Below, piece by piece: positions 5,954 through 12,862 of a stretch of 64,000 bases of DNA. The notes beneath the pieces are model-generated. The model saw only the letters and a list, made by a program, of their open reading frames with translations. It had not been told where the DNA came from and did not search any database. The stretch covers positions 62,001-126,000 of the forward strand of contig NZ_FXTS01000009.1 in NCBI RefSeq assembly GCF_900182785.1. The letters are read 5' to 3'. The position numbers and the translations under genes are program-made. Source of the stretch: Oceanospirillum linum (GTDB lineage: Bacteria; Pseudomonadota; Gammaproteobacteria; Pseudomonadales; Halomonadaceae). The stretch's first letter is position 1. Every line of letters begins with the position of its first letter.

Positions 5954-6388
5954 ATGACAACGGTGACCCGAAGCGCGCTGGTTATGCATTCCGCCCGTGA
6001 GATGTATGACCTGGTAAATGATTGTGAGTCCTACCCGAAATTTCTTCCCTGGTGTGGCGCTGCCACGTTGATTGAGTCATCCGAAAGGCATATGGTCGGT
6101 AGGCTGGAGATCTCTAAGGCGGGCATTAAGCACAGCTTTACCACCCGTAATACGCTGGAGGCTCCGCATCATATTCATCTGCAGCTGGTGGATGGCCCTT
6201 TCAAAAAACTGGAAGGGGACTGGCAATTTGAGGCGCTGTCAGATGAGGCTTGTAAGGTCACTCTGACCATGGAGTTTGAGTTTGCCGGAAAACTGTTAAG
6301 TATGGCTCTTGGTGGGATCTTTAATCAGGCGGCAAACACGATGGTTGAAGCATTTTGTAAACGGGCGGACGAGGTTTATGGTCGATAA
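5954..6388 (+). CDS. ratA: RatA-like START-domain protein (Coq10/ubiquinone-binding family)
   Basis: A 144-residue protein of the SRPBCC/START superfamily. Family marks are the N-terminal VTRSALVMHSAREMYDLVND, CESYPKFLPWCGAA and the C-terminal FNQAANTMVEAFCKRADEVYG helix. The E. coli homologue was described as RatA, which blocks 50S-30S joining when overproduced, while the wider family is linked to coenzyme Q handling; the natural role here cannot be decided. It diverges from smpB and overlaps rnfH by 11 bases, the conserved smpB-ratA-rnfH arrangement. Confidence 0.92.
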   Translation: MTTVTRSALVMHSAREMYDLVNDCESYPKFLPWCGAATLIESSERHMVGRLEISKAGIKHSFTTRNTLEAPHHIHLQLVDGPFKKLEGDWQFEALSDEACKVTLTMEFEFAGKLLSMALGGIFNQAANTMVEAFCKRADEVYGR

Positions 6389-6689
6389 TATGGATGCTAA
6401 GCAGATTCGGGTGGAAGTTGTATATGCACTACCGAATGAGCAGAAGGTTATAGAGCTTTACGTTCCTGAAGGGACAACGGTACTGCAGGCAGCAGAACGT
6501 TCCGGCCTGAGCCAGCATTACCCTGAAATTGATTTGGCCACTGTTTCGCTGGGGGTTTTCAGTAAACTGGTTAAGGCGCCGAAGGAGCAGGTTTTGAGGG
6601 AAAATGACCGGGTTGAGATTTACCGCCCACTTATTGCTGATCCCAAGAAAGTACGGGCCAACCGTGCAGCTAAGCAGAAGAAAGCCTGA
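6378..6689 (+). CDS. rnfH: RnfH family ubiquitin-like protein
   Basis: A 103-residue beta-grasp protein: IRVEVVYALPNEQKVIELYV, EGTTVLQAAERSG and NDRVEIYRPLIADPKKVRANRA are typical of the RnfH family, ending in a basic tail. The ATG at 6378 follows GACGAGG and overlaps the end of ratA; a second ATG at 6390 is possible. The biochemical role is not established, although the gene nearly always follows ratA. Confidence 0.93.
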   Translation: MVDNMDAKQIRVEVVYALPNEQKVIELYVPEGTTVLQAAERSGLSQHYPEIDLATVSLGVFSKLVKAPKEQVLRENDRVEIYRPLIADPKKVRANRAAKQKKA

Positions 6690-6790
6690 CCGTTTAAAGC
6701 TGTGCTTACAGTAATGCCATAAAGTCCCAGGGCTGACTTTGTTCGCCGGCCCGGGGAGCTTATACCTAACCCTGTTTCCAGGCTTATCGC

Positions 6791-7105
6791 TCAGGGTGTT
6801 TTATTGATTTCAACCAACCGGTTGTTATCAAACACCAGGCTTACTTTTTGTTGGGTGACATTATCTCTGGGATCTTTAGACCAATAGATATAGTCCCAGC
6901 GATTTGGATTGATAGTGGAGGGTGTCAGGGGGTTGCCCATCACATAAACCACCTGTTCCCGGGTAAGCCCCGGCTGGAGTTGATTGATCATCTCATCGGT
7001 CATAACCTGACCTTGCTGAAGCTCCCGTTTGTAAACGCCAGGGAAAATACAGCCGGAAAGTGTGACTAACGACGAAAAGATGACTAAAATGATCAGTCTT
7101 TGCAT
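6791..7105 (-). CDS. bamE: outer membrane protein assembly lipoprotein BamE
   Basis: A 104-residue lipoprotein. The signal peptide ends in the lipobox LSGC with Cys19 as the lipidated residue. The mature domain has the BamE (SmpA/OmlA) pattern: VYKRELQQGQVMTDEMINQL, then GLTREQVVYVMGNPL and NRWDYIYW. BamE is the small outer-membrane subunit of the BAM machine that folds beta-barrel proteins. I chose the ATG at 7105 because a signal peptide starts there; an earlier in-frame ATG at 7189 would overlap fur and bury the lipobox. It is divergent from fur. Confidence 0.96.
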   Translation of the reverse strand: MQRLIILVIFSSLVTLSGCIFPGVYKRELQQGQVMTDEMINQLQPGLTREQVVYVMGNPLTPSTINPNRWDYIYWSKDPRDNVTQQKVSLVFDNNRLVEINKTP

Positions 7106-7117
7106 ATGAGAATATCT

Positions 7118-7146
7118 TTCACCTTGTTGTGCAAGTTTGGGATAAT
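7118..7146 (+). promoter_or_regulatory. candidate promoter of fur
   Basis: TTCACC, 17-base spacer, GATAAT, about 40 bases before the fur ATG. Both hexamers match sigma-70 only in part. No clear Fur box was found in the 82-bp bamE/fur gap. Confidence 0.4.
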
Positions 7147-7187
7147 ACCGGAAATAAGCACCAACTGCGAAGCGAGACGGGAAAAAC

Positions 7188-7598
7188 ATGGCAGATGAAA
7201 ATCAGGAATTGAAAAAAGCAGGTCTGAAAGTAACCCTGCCACGCATTAAAATTCTTCAGCTTCTGGAGAATGCGGCTGCGCATCATATGAGTGCAGAGGA
7301 TGTGTACAAGGCGTTACTGGAAGCAGGGGAAGATGTAGGTCTTGCTACTGTATACCGTGTATTGACTCAGTTTGAGTCTGCAGGCTTGGTTGTACGTCAT
7401 AATTTTGATGGCGGCCATGCGGTCTTTGAGTTGGCAAAAGACGAACATCATGACCATATTGTTTGTGTCGACAGTGGTGAGGTGATTGAATTTTTTGATC
7501 CTGAGATCGAGCGTCGTCAGCATGAAATTGTCGCTGAGCACGGTTACGAATTAGTGGATCACTCATTGGTTTTATATGTCCGCAAGAAAGACAGCTAG
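7188..7598 (+). CDS. fur: ferric uptake regulator Fur
   Basis: A 136-residue iron-sensing repressor. The N-terminal winged helix (KKAGLKVTLPRIKILQLLE, HHMSAEDVYKALLEAGEDVG, LATVYRVLTQFESAGLV) is followed by the metal-binding domain with ELAKDEHHDHIVCVDSGEVIEF and EIVAEHGYELVDHSLVLYV. The CxxC pair of E. coli Fur is CVDS here, and the C-terminal Cys pair is absent, so there is no Cys4 zinc site; Pseudomonas Fur is similar. Fur-Fe(II) represses iron uptake genes. The gene stands alone, followed by a strong terminator. Confidence 0.97.
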   Translation: MADENQELKKAGLKVTLPRIKILQLLENAAAHHMSAEDVYKALLEAGEDVGLATVYRVLTQFESAGLVVRHNFDGGHAVFELAKDEHHDHIVCVDSGEVIEFFDPEIERRQHEIVAEHGYELVDHSLVLYVRKKDS

Positions 7599-7615
7599 TT
7601 TACATGTGGTACCTG

Positions 7616-7651
7616 AAAGCCTGCTCCCCGAAAGGGGGCAGGCTTTTTTTT
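7616..7651 (+). terminator. intrinsic terminator of fur
   Basis: AAGCCTGC-TCCCC-GAAA-GGGGG-GCAGGCTT type stem with a GAAA loop followed by eight T. A clear example. Confidence 0.92.
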
Positions 7652-7686
7652 GGCTATCGTAATCGCCGGGGGCAGATGGGTTGGTA

Positions 7687-8001
7687 TCAGGCGCGATGCT
7701 TTACCAGTGGCGAAAGCAGTAATATCGCATAGAGGCTGGTACCCAGTGCTACGGCAACTAATGCCAGAATATCTGTTGTTGTTTGAACATAGCTGAGCTT
7801 TGACAGTGTTATCGCTGGCGCAAGCAGCGCCGCGATGATACCTATGCCCAGGCTTAGCCCATAAACATACCCGGGTACTGAGCCCTTTTTGTTTCGGCCC
7901 ATCCATTGGGTGATCAGTAATAGCATGGCCAGCAGTAATAATAGCGGCCAGTAGGGTTTAAGGCTGTACATTACAATGGTGATGATGCCTGAAAATGTCA
8001 T
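7687..8001 (-). CDS. small three-helix membrane protein next to the SQR-like gene
   Basis: A 104-residue hydrophobic protein with about three membrane segments: residues 15-33 (YWPLLLLLAMLLLITQWMG), 44-66 (YVYGLSLGIGIIAALLAPAITL) and 77-98 (ILALVAVALGTSLYAILLLSPL). It resembles short uncharacterised membrane proteins (DUF5368-like, from memory) found beside exported sulfide dehydrogenase-type flavoproteins. It lies 11 bases after the flavoprotein gene in the same direction and is almost surely co-transcribed. A role as membrane anchor or quinone-side partner is a guess. Confidence 0.75.
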   Translation of the reverse strand: MTFSGIITIVMYSLKPYWPLLLLLAMLLLITQWMGRNKKGSVPGYVYGLSLGIGIIAALLAPAITLSKLSYVQTTTDILALVAVALGTSLYAILLLSPLVKHRA

Positions 8002-8012
8002 GGATTAGCCTC

Positions 8013-9341
8013 CTATACCTGACCGTTAAGCATGGCGTAATACGCGGGTTGCAGCATCTTCTCTTTCATCACCCATACCGCCCAGGATTCTTCTGTCGGA
8101 TCGATAAAGGAGAAGGAGGGCATCAGTTCACCGCCATAACCAAATTCAGCCAGTATCGCTTTGCCGATGGATGTAATTAGCGGGCATGAGGTGTAGCCAT
8201 CGTATTTAGCGGCTAAAGGGCGATCTGCCAGGTAAGACAGGATATTAGCTTCAGCAACCGGAGCCTGTTTTTTTACGCTGGCTGCAGTTTTGCCGAAAGG
8301 TGTGCCGATGACGTCGCCAACCCCGAAAATTTCCGGATAACGACGGTGCTGCAGGCTGTATTGATCAATCTCCAGCCATTGGTGCGCCATAGGCCCTTCC
8401 TGCCAGGCAAGTTCACTATGCCGGATCGCATCCGGTGCGCTCATGGGCGGGACTATGTGGATAAAATCGTAGGCTTCCTGCTGGCGTTGACCGTTTGCGG
8501 TGGTGAAGGTGGCTTCTTGTCTCTCCACATCAATGGCGGTGAGTACACGCTGATCATATAGACCCACGTTTTGTTCCTGCCAGCGATCCAGAACGAAATC
8601 GTTGTACACAGGGACAGAGAAAACCTTGTTCTGGAACGGTGTAAAGAAGTCGACCTGAAAAGCATCCCGTCTGCCGGTATCCTCAAGACGGGAAAGCGTG
8701 GTGAAGGTCATCTTCAGCGGTGCACCGGCACATTTGATCGGGGTATCACTCAGGGTGAAGAGCGCCCTGCCTTCTCCCGCACGGATCAGAGATTCAATCT
8801 GCCGGTTAGTGGCTGTAGCACCTTCGGCGCTGGCGTAGACACTGCCAATACCCTTTTGCCCGATCAGCTCCGGGCTCATTCCTTCGATCTCAGAGTAGTT
8901 CAGCTGACAGCCGGTAGCGACCACCAGCAGGTCATACTCCAGTGTCTGACCGTCTTTCAGACTGACAGCGCGTTTGTCCGGAAAGAGTTCTGCTACATCT
9001 GATGGGATCCAGCTTATCTCAGAAGGCAGCCAGTCCCGGGTCGGCGTCGCGACTTGCTCTGTTTGCCAAAGACCCGAGGCGATCAGAGTGTAGCCTGGCT
9101 GGTAGTAGTGTTGCGGGCGTTTACCGACGATGGTGATGCTGGCACCGGACAGGGCGTTATTCAGTCGGTTGGCCATAGCGGTTCCTGCGGCCCCGGCCCC
9201 TAAAATCAGGATGCGGGCCTGGGTTTTCTGTCGGGCAAACGCGATACCAAAGGGCAGAACCGACGCTGCAGCACCGCCTATTCCCCATTTGATAAATTGC
9301 CGACGTCCGGGATTGTGGGTGGGGTGTTTCAATGGGGGCAT
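8013..9341 (-). CDS. Tat-exported FAD-dependent sulfide:quinone oxidoreductase-like protein
   Basis: A 442-residue flavoprotein. The N-terminus carries a twin-arginine signal (RRQFIKW at residues 13-19, then a hydrophobic stretch to AFA), so the protein is probably exported folded. Then come the FAD-binding GAGAAGTAMANRL, the second nucleotide motif VVATGCQLNY, TPIKCAGAPLK, GVGDVIGTPFGKTAASVKKQAP and TSCPLITSIGKAILAEF. Cys residues in ATGCQ, IKCAG and TSCPL fit the redox-active cysteines of sulfide:quinone oxidoreductase and flavocytochrome c sulfide dehydrogenase. The adjacent membrane protein and divergent exported rhodanese strengthen a sulfide-oxidation role; the substrate is inferred. 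Confidence 0.85.
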   Translation of the reverse strand: MPPLKHPTHNPGRRQFIKWGIGGAAASVLPFGIAFARQKTQARILILGAGAAGTAMANRLNNALSGASITIVGKRPQHYYQPGYTLIASGLWQTEQVATPTRDWLPSEISWIPSDVAELFPDKRAVSLKDGQTLEYDLLVVATGCQLNYSEIEGMSPELIGQKGIGSVYASAEGATATNRQIESLIRAGEGRALFTLSDTPIKCAGAPLKMTFTTLSRLEDTGRRDAFQVDFFTPFQNKVFSVPVYNDFVLDRWQEQNVGLYDQRVLTAIDVERQEATFTTANGQRQQEAYDFIHIVPPMSAPDAIRHSELAWQEGPMAHQWLEIDQYSLQHRRYPEIFGVGDVIGTPFGKTAASVKKQAPVAEANILSYLADRPLAAKYDGYTSCPLITSIGKAILAEFGYGGELMPSFSFIDPTEESWAVWVMKEKMLQPAYYAMLNGQV

Positions 9342-9513
9342 TTGAGCTCCTCCGTTGACGTTTATATTTTATTTAGTTATATCTTTATTAGTATTTGTTT
9401 TAATAAGCTTAGATTATGGATGCTTGATGTGAAATCTCAAGTTTTCCGCCTAGTCATTTTGTCGCACCCGCCAGATAGACAGGGGCGACTCAGAAAAGCA
9501 AAAAGGTTTTCAG

Positions 9514-10080
9514 ATGAAAAAACGATTGATGGCTTTAGCTCTGATCTCATCGTCCCTGATGTTTTGCGGAGCACTGCGGGCATCTGAGCTGGGAGTAACG
9601 CCTGTGCAGGCGTATGAGATGAACAAGGGTCCACAGGCACCGGTATTGCTGGTTGATGTACGTGATCCGGTAGAGATTATGTTTGTTGGCTTTACCGATG
9701 AGGTTGATCTGAATATTCCTTTTCTGATGGTGGACCGTCAGGGATGGGATGAGAAGAAAAACCGTTTTCGCCTTTACCGTAATCCTGATTTTGCTGCTCA
9801 GGTTGAACAGGCGCTTCAGGCAAGGGGGCTGGATAAGACCGCGACAGTCATTACGATGTGCCGTTCCGGTAGTGAACGAGGTTTGCCGAGTGCGCAATAC
9901 CTAAGAGATCAGGGGTTTAAAAATGCCCGCTATGTGATTAATGGGTTTCAGGGTGGTTCGCTAAAGGCGGGTGAGCACAAGGGTATGCGGATTAAAAATG
10001 GCTGGCAAAACTCAGGCCTGCCTTGGGGCGCAAAACCCAATCCGGATAAAATATATCGGGCAGATAAGAGACAGCCCTGA
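9514..10080 (+). CDS. exported rhodanese-like sulfurtransferase
   Basis: A 188-residue protein with a Sec signal peptide (MKKRLMALALISSSLMFCGA, cleavage likely after ALRA near residue 23) and one rhodanese domain: PVLLVDVRDPVEIMFVG near residue 45 and the active-site loop CRSGSERG near residue 116, whose Cys would carry the persulfide. The C-terminal extension NGWQNSGLPW is common in periplasmic members. It is transcribed divergently from the SQR-like flavoprotein across a 172-bp AT-rich gap, so the two are probably co-regulated in periplasmic sulfide or polysulfide handling. Confidence 0.9.
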   Translation: MKKRLMALALISSSLMFCGALRASELGVTPVQAYEMNKGPQAPVLLVDVRDPVEIMFVGFTDEVDLNIPFLMVDRQGWDEKKNRFRLYRNPDFAAQVEQALQARGLDKTATVITMCRSGSERGLPSAQYLRDQGFKNARYVINGFQGGSLKAGEHKGMRIKNGWQNSGLPWGAKPNPDKIYRADKRQP

Positions 10081-10118
10081 CTTATTTTTATTACGTTTAT
10101 AAAAACGGCTTGGCAGGG

Positions 10119-11804
10119 TCAGGCCTGGGCTTTCTCTTTGCTGTTTTTCAGCATCTCGGCAGCATGGGCTAAAGTTTGCTCCGTCAGATCGACGCCGCCC
10201 AGCATACGGGCCAGCTCTGTAGTTCTGTCCTGATCGGTCAGCCAGTTCATCTGTGAGCGAGTTGTGTTTCTTGTGCTGTGCTTGCTGATATGCAGATGCT
10301 GATCACCCTGTGCGGCGACCTGTGGCAAGTGTGTTACCGACAGAATTTGTCCCTTTTTAGCCAGATTATGCAGGAGTTTGCCGACGATCTCCGCCGTACC
10401 GCCGCTGATGCCCACATCCACTTCATCGAACACCAGTGTCGGGATGGTGGACGTTTGGGCAGTGACCACCTGTATTGCCAGGCTGATCCGGGATAGCTCG
10501 CCGCCGGAAGCGATCTTGATCATGGGTTTTGCAGGCTGGCCGGGATTGGTGCTGATCATAAATTCCACATCATCCGTGCCGGTGGGCTGGAACTGCTCAC
10601 TGTTTTTGATCGAAACTTCAAAGTGAGCATTGCTCATGCCCAGCTGAGCAAGCTGGTGGTTGATGCTTTTGTTGAGTTTTTGTGCAAATTGTTGCCGCTT
10701 CTGATTGAGTTTAGCTGCATGTTCCCGGTATTGATGGGTGAGCTGATCCAGTTGTTCTGCGAGTTGATCGATGTTCTGGGGGCCGCTCTCGATATTGTCC
10801 AGTTCTGCTCTCAGGGTCAGGCTGTGATTGTATAGCTCTTCCGGGGTAATGTGGTGCTTGCGGGCCAGCTGGTAAATGGAGGAAAGGCGCTCCTCCACAA
10901 ACTGCAGGCGTTCCGGGTCCAGCTCGCAGCGTTCAATAAAGTAGCTGAGTTCCCTGGATGCTTCCTCAACCTGAATTAGGGCATCATTGAGCATTTGGGC
11001 AATATTGGTCAGCTGCGGGTCCTGAGAGGGAATCTGGCCCAGGCGTTGACAGGCATGATTTAGTGCCTGACGGGCGCCGCCATCATCACCATCGCAGAGG
11101 TCGAGGGTCGCCTGACCCTCAGAGATCAGTGTTTCAGCATTGGCCAGTTCCTGCTGCTCATTTTCAAGCCCCTGAAGCTCGCCTTCCTCAAGCCCCAGTT
11201 GCTCCAGCTCTTCCACCTGGTAGCGTAACAACTCAAGACGAGCCTGCTGCTCGCTGTCCTGGGTTTTCAGTTGTTCAAGCTGCTTACGTACCTGTTGCCA
11301 GTCTTTATACAAAGAGCGCTGTCTGGTGACCTCTTTTTCCAGATGTCCGAACTCATCCAACAGGATCAGATGAGTCTCCTTGCGCAGTAGTGACTGGTGC
11401 TCATGCTGACCATGAATATCGATCAGATGACTGCCTAGTTGCTTCAGTAGTTGAGCTGAACATGACTGACCGTTAATCCAGGCTTTGGAGCGCCCGTTCG
11501 CATGAATAATACGGCGAAGTACGCACTCACACGCGTGCTCTTCATCGGTGAGCTCCTGCTCCTGTAGCCAGTGTTGAGCTTGCGGCAGAGCTGTAATATC
11601 AAAGTGGGCGTGAATTTCAGCTTTTGATGCACTGTGCCGCACACTGTCAGCGTCTGCGCGGTCACCTAGTGCTAGGCCCAGGGCATCCAGCAGGATCGAC
11701 TTGCCAGCACCGGTTTCACCTGTGATCACGGTCATGCCTGAAGGCAGGTCAAGCTCCAGGTGTTCTACTATAGCCAGATTATTGATCGCCAAATAGGTCA
11801 GCAT
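10119..11804 (-). CDS. recN: DNA repair protein RecN
   Basis: A 561-residue SMC-like ATPase of normal length. Walker A is ITGETGAGKSILLDALGLAL near residue 30; long coiled-coil segments occupy about 160-370; the signature and Walker B region reads KIASGGELSRISLAIQVV and TLVFDEVDVGISGG near residue 460. RecN acts early in double-strand break repair, holding broken ends. The gene reads against fur and toward the rhodanese. A promoter-like sequence lies about 100 bases upstream, but no full LexA box was found. Confidence 0.97.
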   Translation of the reverse strand: MLTYLAINNLAIVEHLELDLPSGMTVITGETGAGKSILLDALGLALGDRADADSVRHSASKAEIHAHFDITALPQAQHWLQEQELTDEEHACECVLRRIIHANGRSKAWINGQSCSAQLLKQLGSHLIDIHGQHEHQSLLRKETHLILLDEFGHLEKEVTRQRSLYKDWQQVRKQLEQLKTQDSEQQARLELLRYQVEELEQLGLEEGELQGLENEQQELANAETLISEGQATLDLCDGDDGGARQALNHACQRLGQIPSQDPQLTNIAQMLNDALIQVEEASRELSYFIERCELDPERLQFVEERLSSIYQLARKHHITPEELYNHSLTLRAELDNIESGPQNIDQLAEQLDQLTHQYREHAAKLNQKRQQFAQKLNKSINHQLAQLGMSNAHFEVSIKNSEQFQPTGTDDVEFMISTNPGQPAKPMIKIASGGELSRISLAIQVVTAQTSTIPTLVFDEVDVGISGGTAEIVGKLLHNLAKKGQILSVTHLPQVAAQGDQHLHISKHSTRNTTRSQMNWLTDQDRTTELARMLGGVDLTEQTLAHAAEMLKNSKEKAQA

Positions 11805-11902
11805 CAGTGCATCCTCGTGCCGGCTGTTGACGCCGGATTTATAGATAAAGCTGCATGAGTTGGGGTGTTCAGCCCGTGATCATCTTTTTTAAGAATTGGT
11901 TA

Positions 11903-11940
11903 TGGCTATTTATACAGTATTTTTACTGTAAGGGGCAAAC
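11903..11940 (-). promoter_or_regulatory. candidate recN promoter with a palindrome between -35 and -10
   Basis: Minus strand TTGCCC, 18-base spacer, TATAAA, with a perfect palindrome TACAGTATTTTTACTGTA at 11913-11930 inside and beside the spacer. A repressor there would block the promoter. TACTGTATAAATA matches one half of a LexA box, but the CTGT/ACAG halves point the wrong way for LexA. Confidence 0.4.
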
Positions 11941-12051
11941 ATTGGCATCAGGAAGGTGGCAGCTTATTTCTTCCGTGCCTATGAGAGTCTGTCCCGGAAG
12001 GTATTTTTTAATCAAATGTAGCATTTCTGGGGAATTAGCCCGGTATAAGGG

Positions 12052-12076
12052 TTGAAAAAAAATGGGCAAACCCAAT
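12052..12076 (+). promoter_or_regulatory. candidate sigma-32 (heat shock) promoter of grpE
   Basis: TTGAAA (12052-12057), 13-base spacer, CCCAAT (12071-12076) approximates the heat-shock consensus CTTGAAA / CCCCATnT and is 50 bases before the grpE ATG. Confidence 0.55.
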
Positions 12077-12126
12077 ATAGCTCAGCAATTGGTGATAACA
12101 GATCTGAAGTGAGAGAAACTGACGCA

Positions 12127-12714
12127 ATGACAACTGAAGAGCAGAAAAAGACCGCACAGGACGAGCTGGATCAGGCTCAGCAGACTGCCGAAGATGCGCA
12201 GGCTACCCCGGAAAATCTTATTGAAGGTGATGTGGTAGATGCTGCCGCGGAAACCGATACCAATGAGGTTGCAGCCCTTGAGGAACAGCTTGCGCAGGCT
12301 AAAGATCAGGTGCTGCGTGCTCATGCTGATGCTCAGAATGCCCGTCGCCGTGCTGAACAGGATGTGGAAAAAGCACATAAGTTTGCACTGGAAAAGTTCA
12401 CTAAAGAATTGCTACCCGTTATCGACAGTCTGGAGCGTGCCATTGAGGCTTTCGACCAGAACGATGCCCCCGCGGCACTTCGGGAAGGTGTAGAGATGAC
12501 GTTGAGTATGTTTATCAGCACTCTGGGCAAGTTCAATGTGGAGCCCGTTAATCCACAGGGTGAACCCTTTGACCCTCAGTTCCATGAAGCGATGTCGATG
12601 GTGCCAAACCCTGAGGTAGAGCCAAATACCGTAATCGCAGTTATGCAGAAAGGCTACCTGCTGAACGGTCGCCTTGTTCGACCTGCGATGGTGATGGTTT
12701 CTAAGTCGGCATAG
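12127..12714 (+). CDS. grpE: nucleotide exchange factor GrpE
   Basis: A 195-residue protein. After an acidic, low-complexity N-terminus come the long coiled coil (ALEEQLAQAKDQVLRAHADA, NARRRAEQDVEKAHKFALEKF) and the compact beta domain with FDPQFHEAMSMVP and KGYLLNGRLVRPAMVMVSK. GrpE dimers release ADP from DnaK. I use the ATG at 12127 (MTTEEQKK); the frame is open to 12052 but that part overlaps the heat-shock promoter and looks untranslated. First gene of grpE-dnaK-dnaJ. Confidence 0.96.
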   Translation: MTTEEQKKTAQDELDQAQQTAEDAQATPENLIEGDVVDAAAETDTNEVAALEEQLAQAKDQVLRAHADAQNARRRAEQDVEKAHKFALEKFTKELLPVIDSLERAIEAFDQNDAPAALREGVEMTLSMFISTLGKFNVEPVNPQGEPFDPQFHEAMSMVPNPEVEPNTVIAVMQKGYLLNGRLVRPAMVMVSKSA

Positions 12715-12749
12715 TGTCGGAATAAACTTAAGAAAATTAATCTGCAGGC

Positions 12750-12777
12750 CTTGAAAGAAATCGTAAAGGCCGCATAT
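12750..12777 (+). promoter_or_regulatory. candidate sigma-32 promoter of dnaK
   Basis: CTTGAAA (12750-12756), 13-base spacer, CCGCATAT (12770-12777): seven of seven at -35 and a close -10, 85 bases before the dnaK ATG. This suggests that dnaK has its own heat-shock promoter besides read-through from grpE. Confidence 0.65.
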
Positions 12778-12862
12778 AGCAGTTAAATGCAAAGAAAAGT
12801 GGCGAAAAGCACAGCTAAAGCCGCTAAGTCTACAGAATTAGATTGAAAGACCGGAGAATATT

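Larger units (their letters stand above)
11805..12126. other. recN/grpE divergent intergenic region
   Basis: A 322-bp gap without a credible gene. It contains the recN promoter candidate with its palindrome and the sigma-32-type promoter before grpE. I see nothing else with confidence. Confidence 0.6.

Noticed and set aside
11903..11922. LexA box at recN
   Set aside because: Only one half-site matches; the other CTGT/ACAG is in the wrong orientation.
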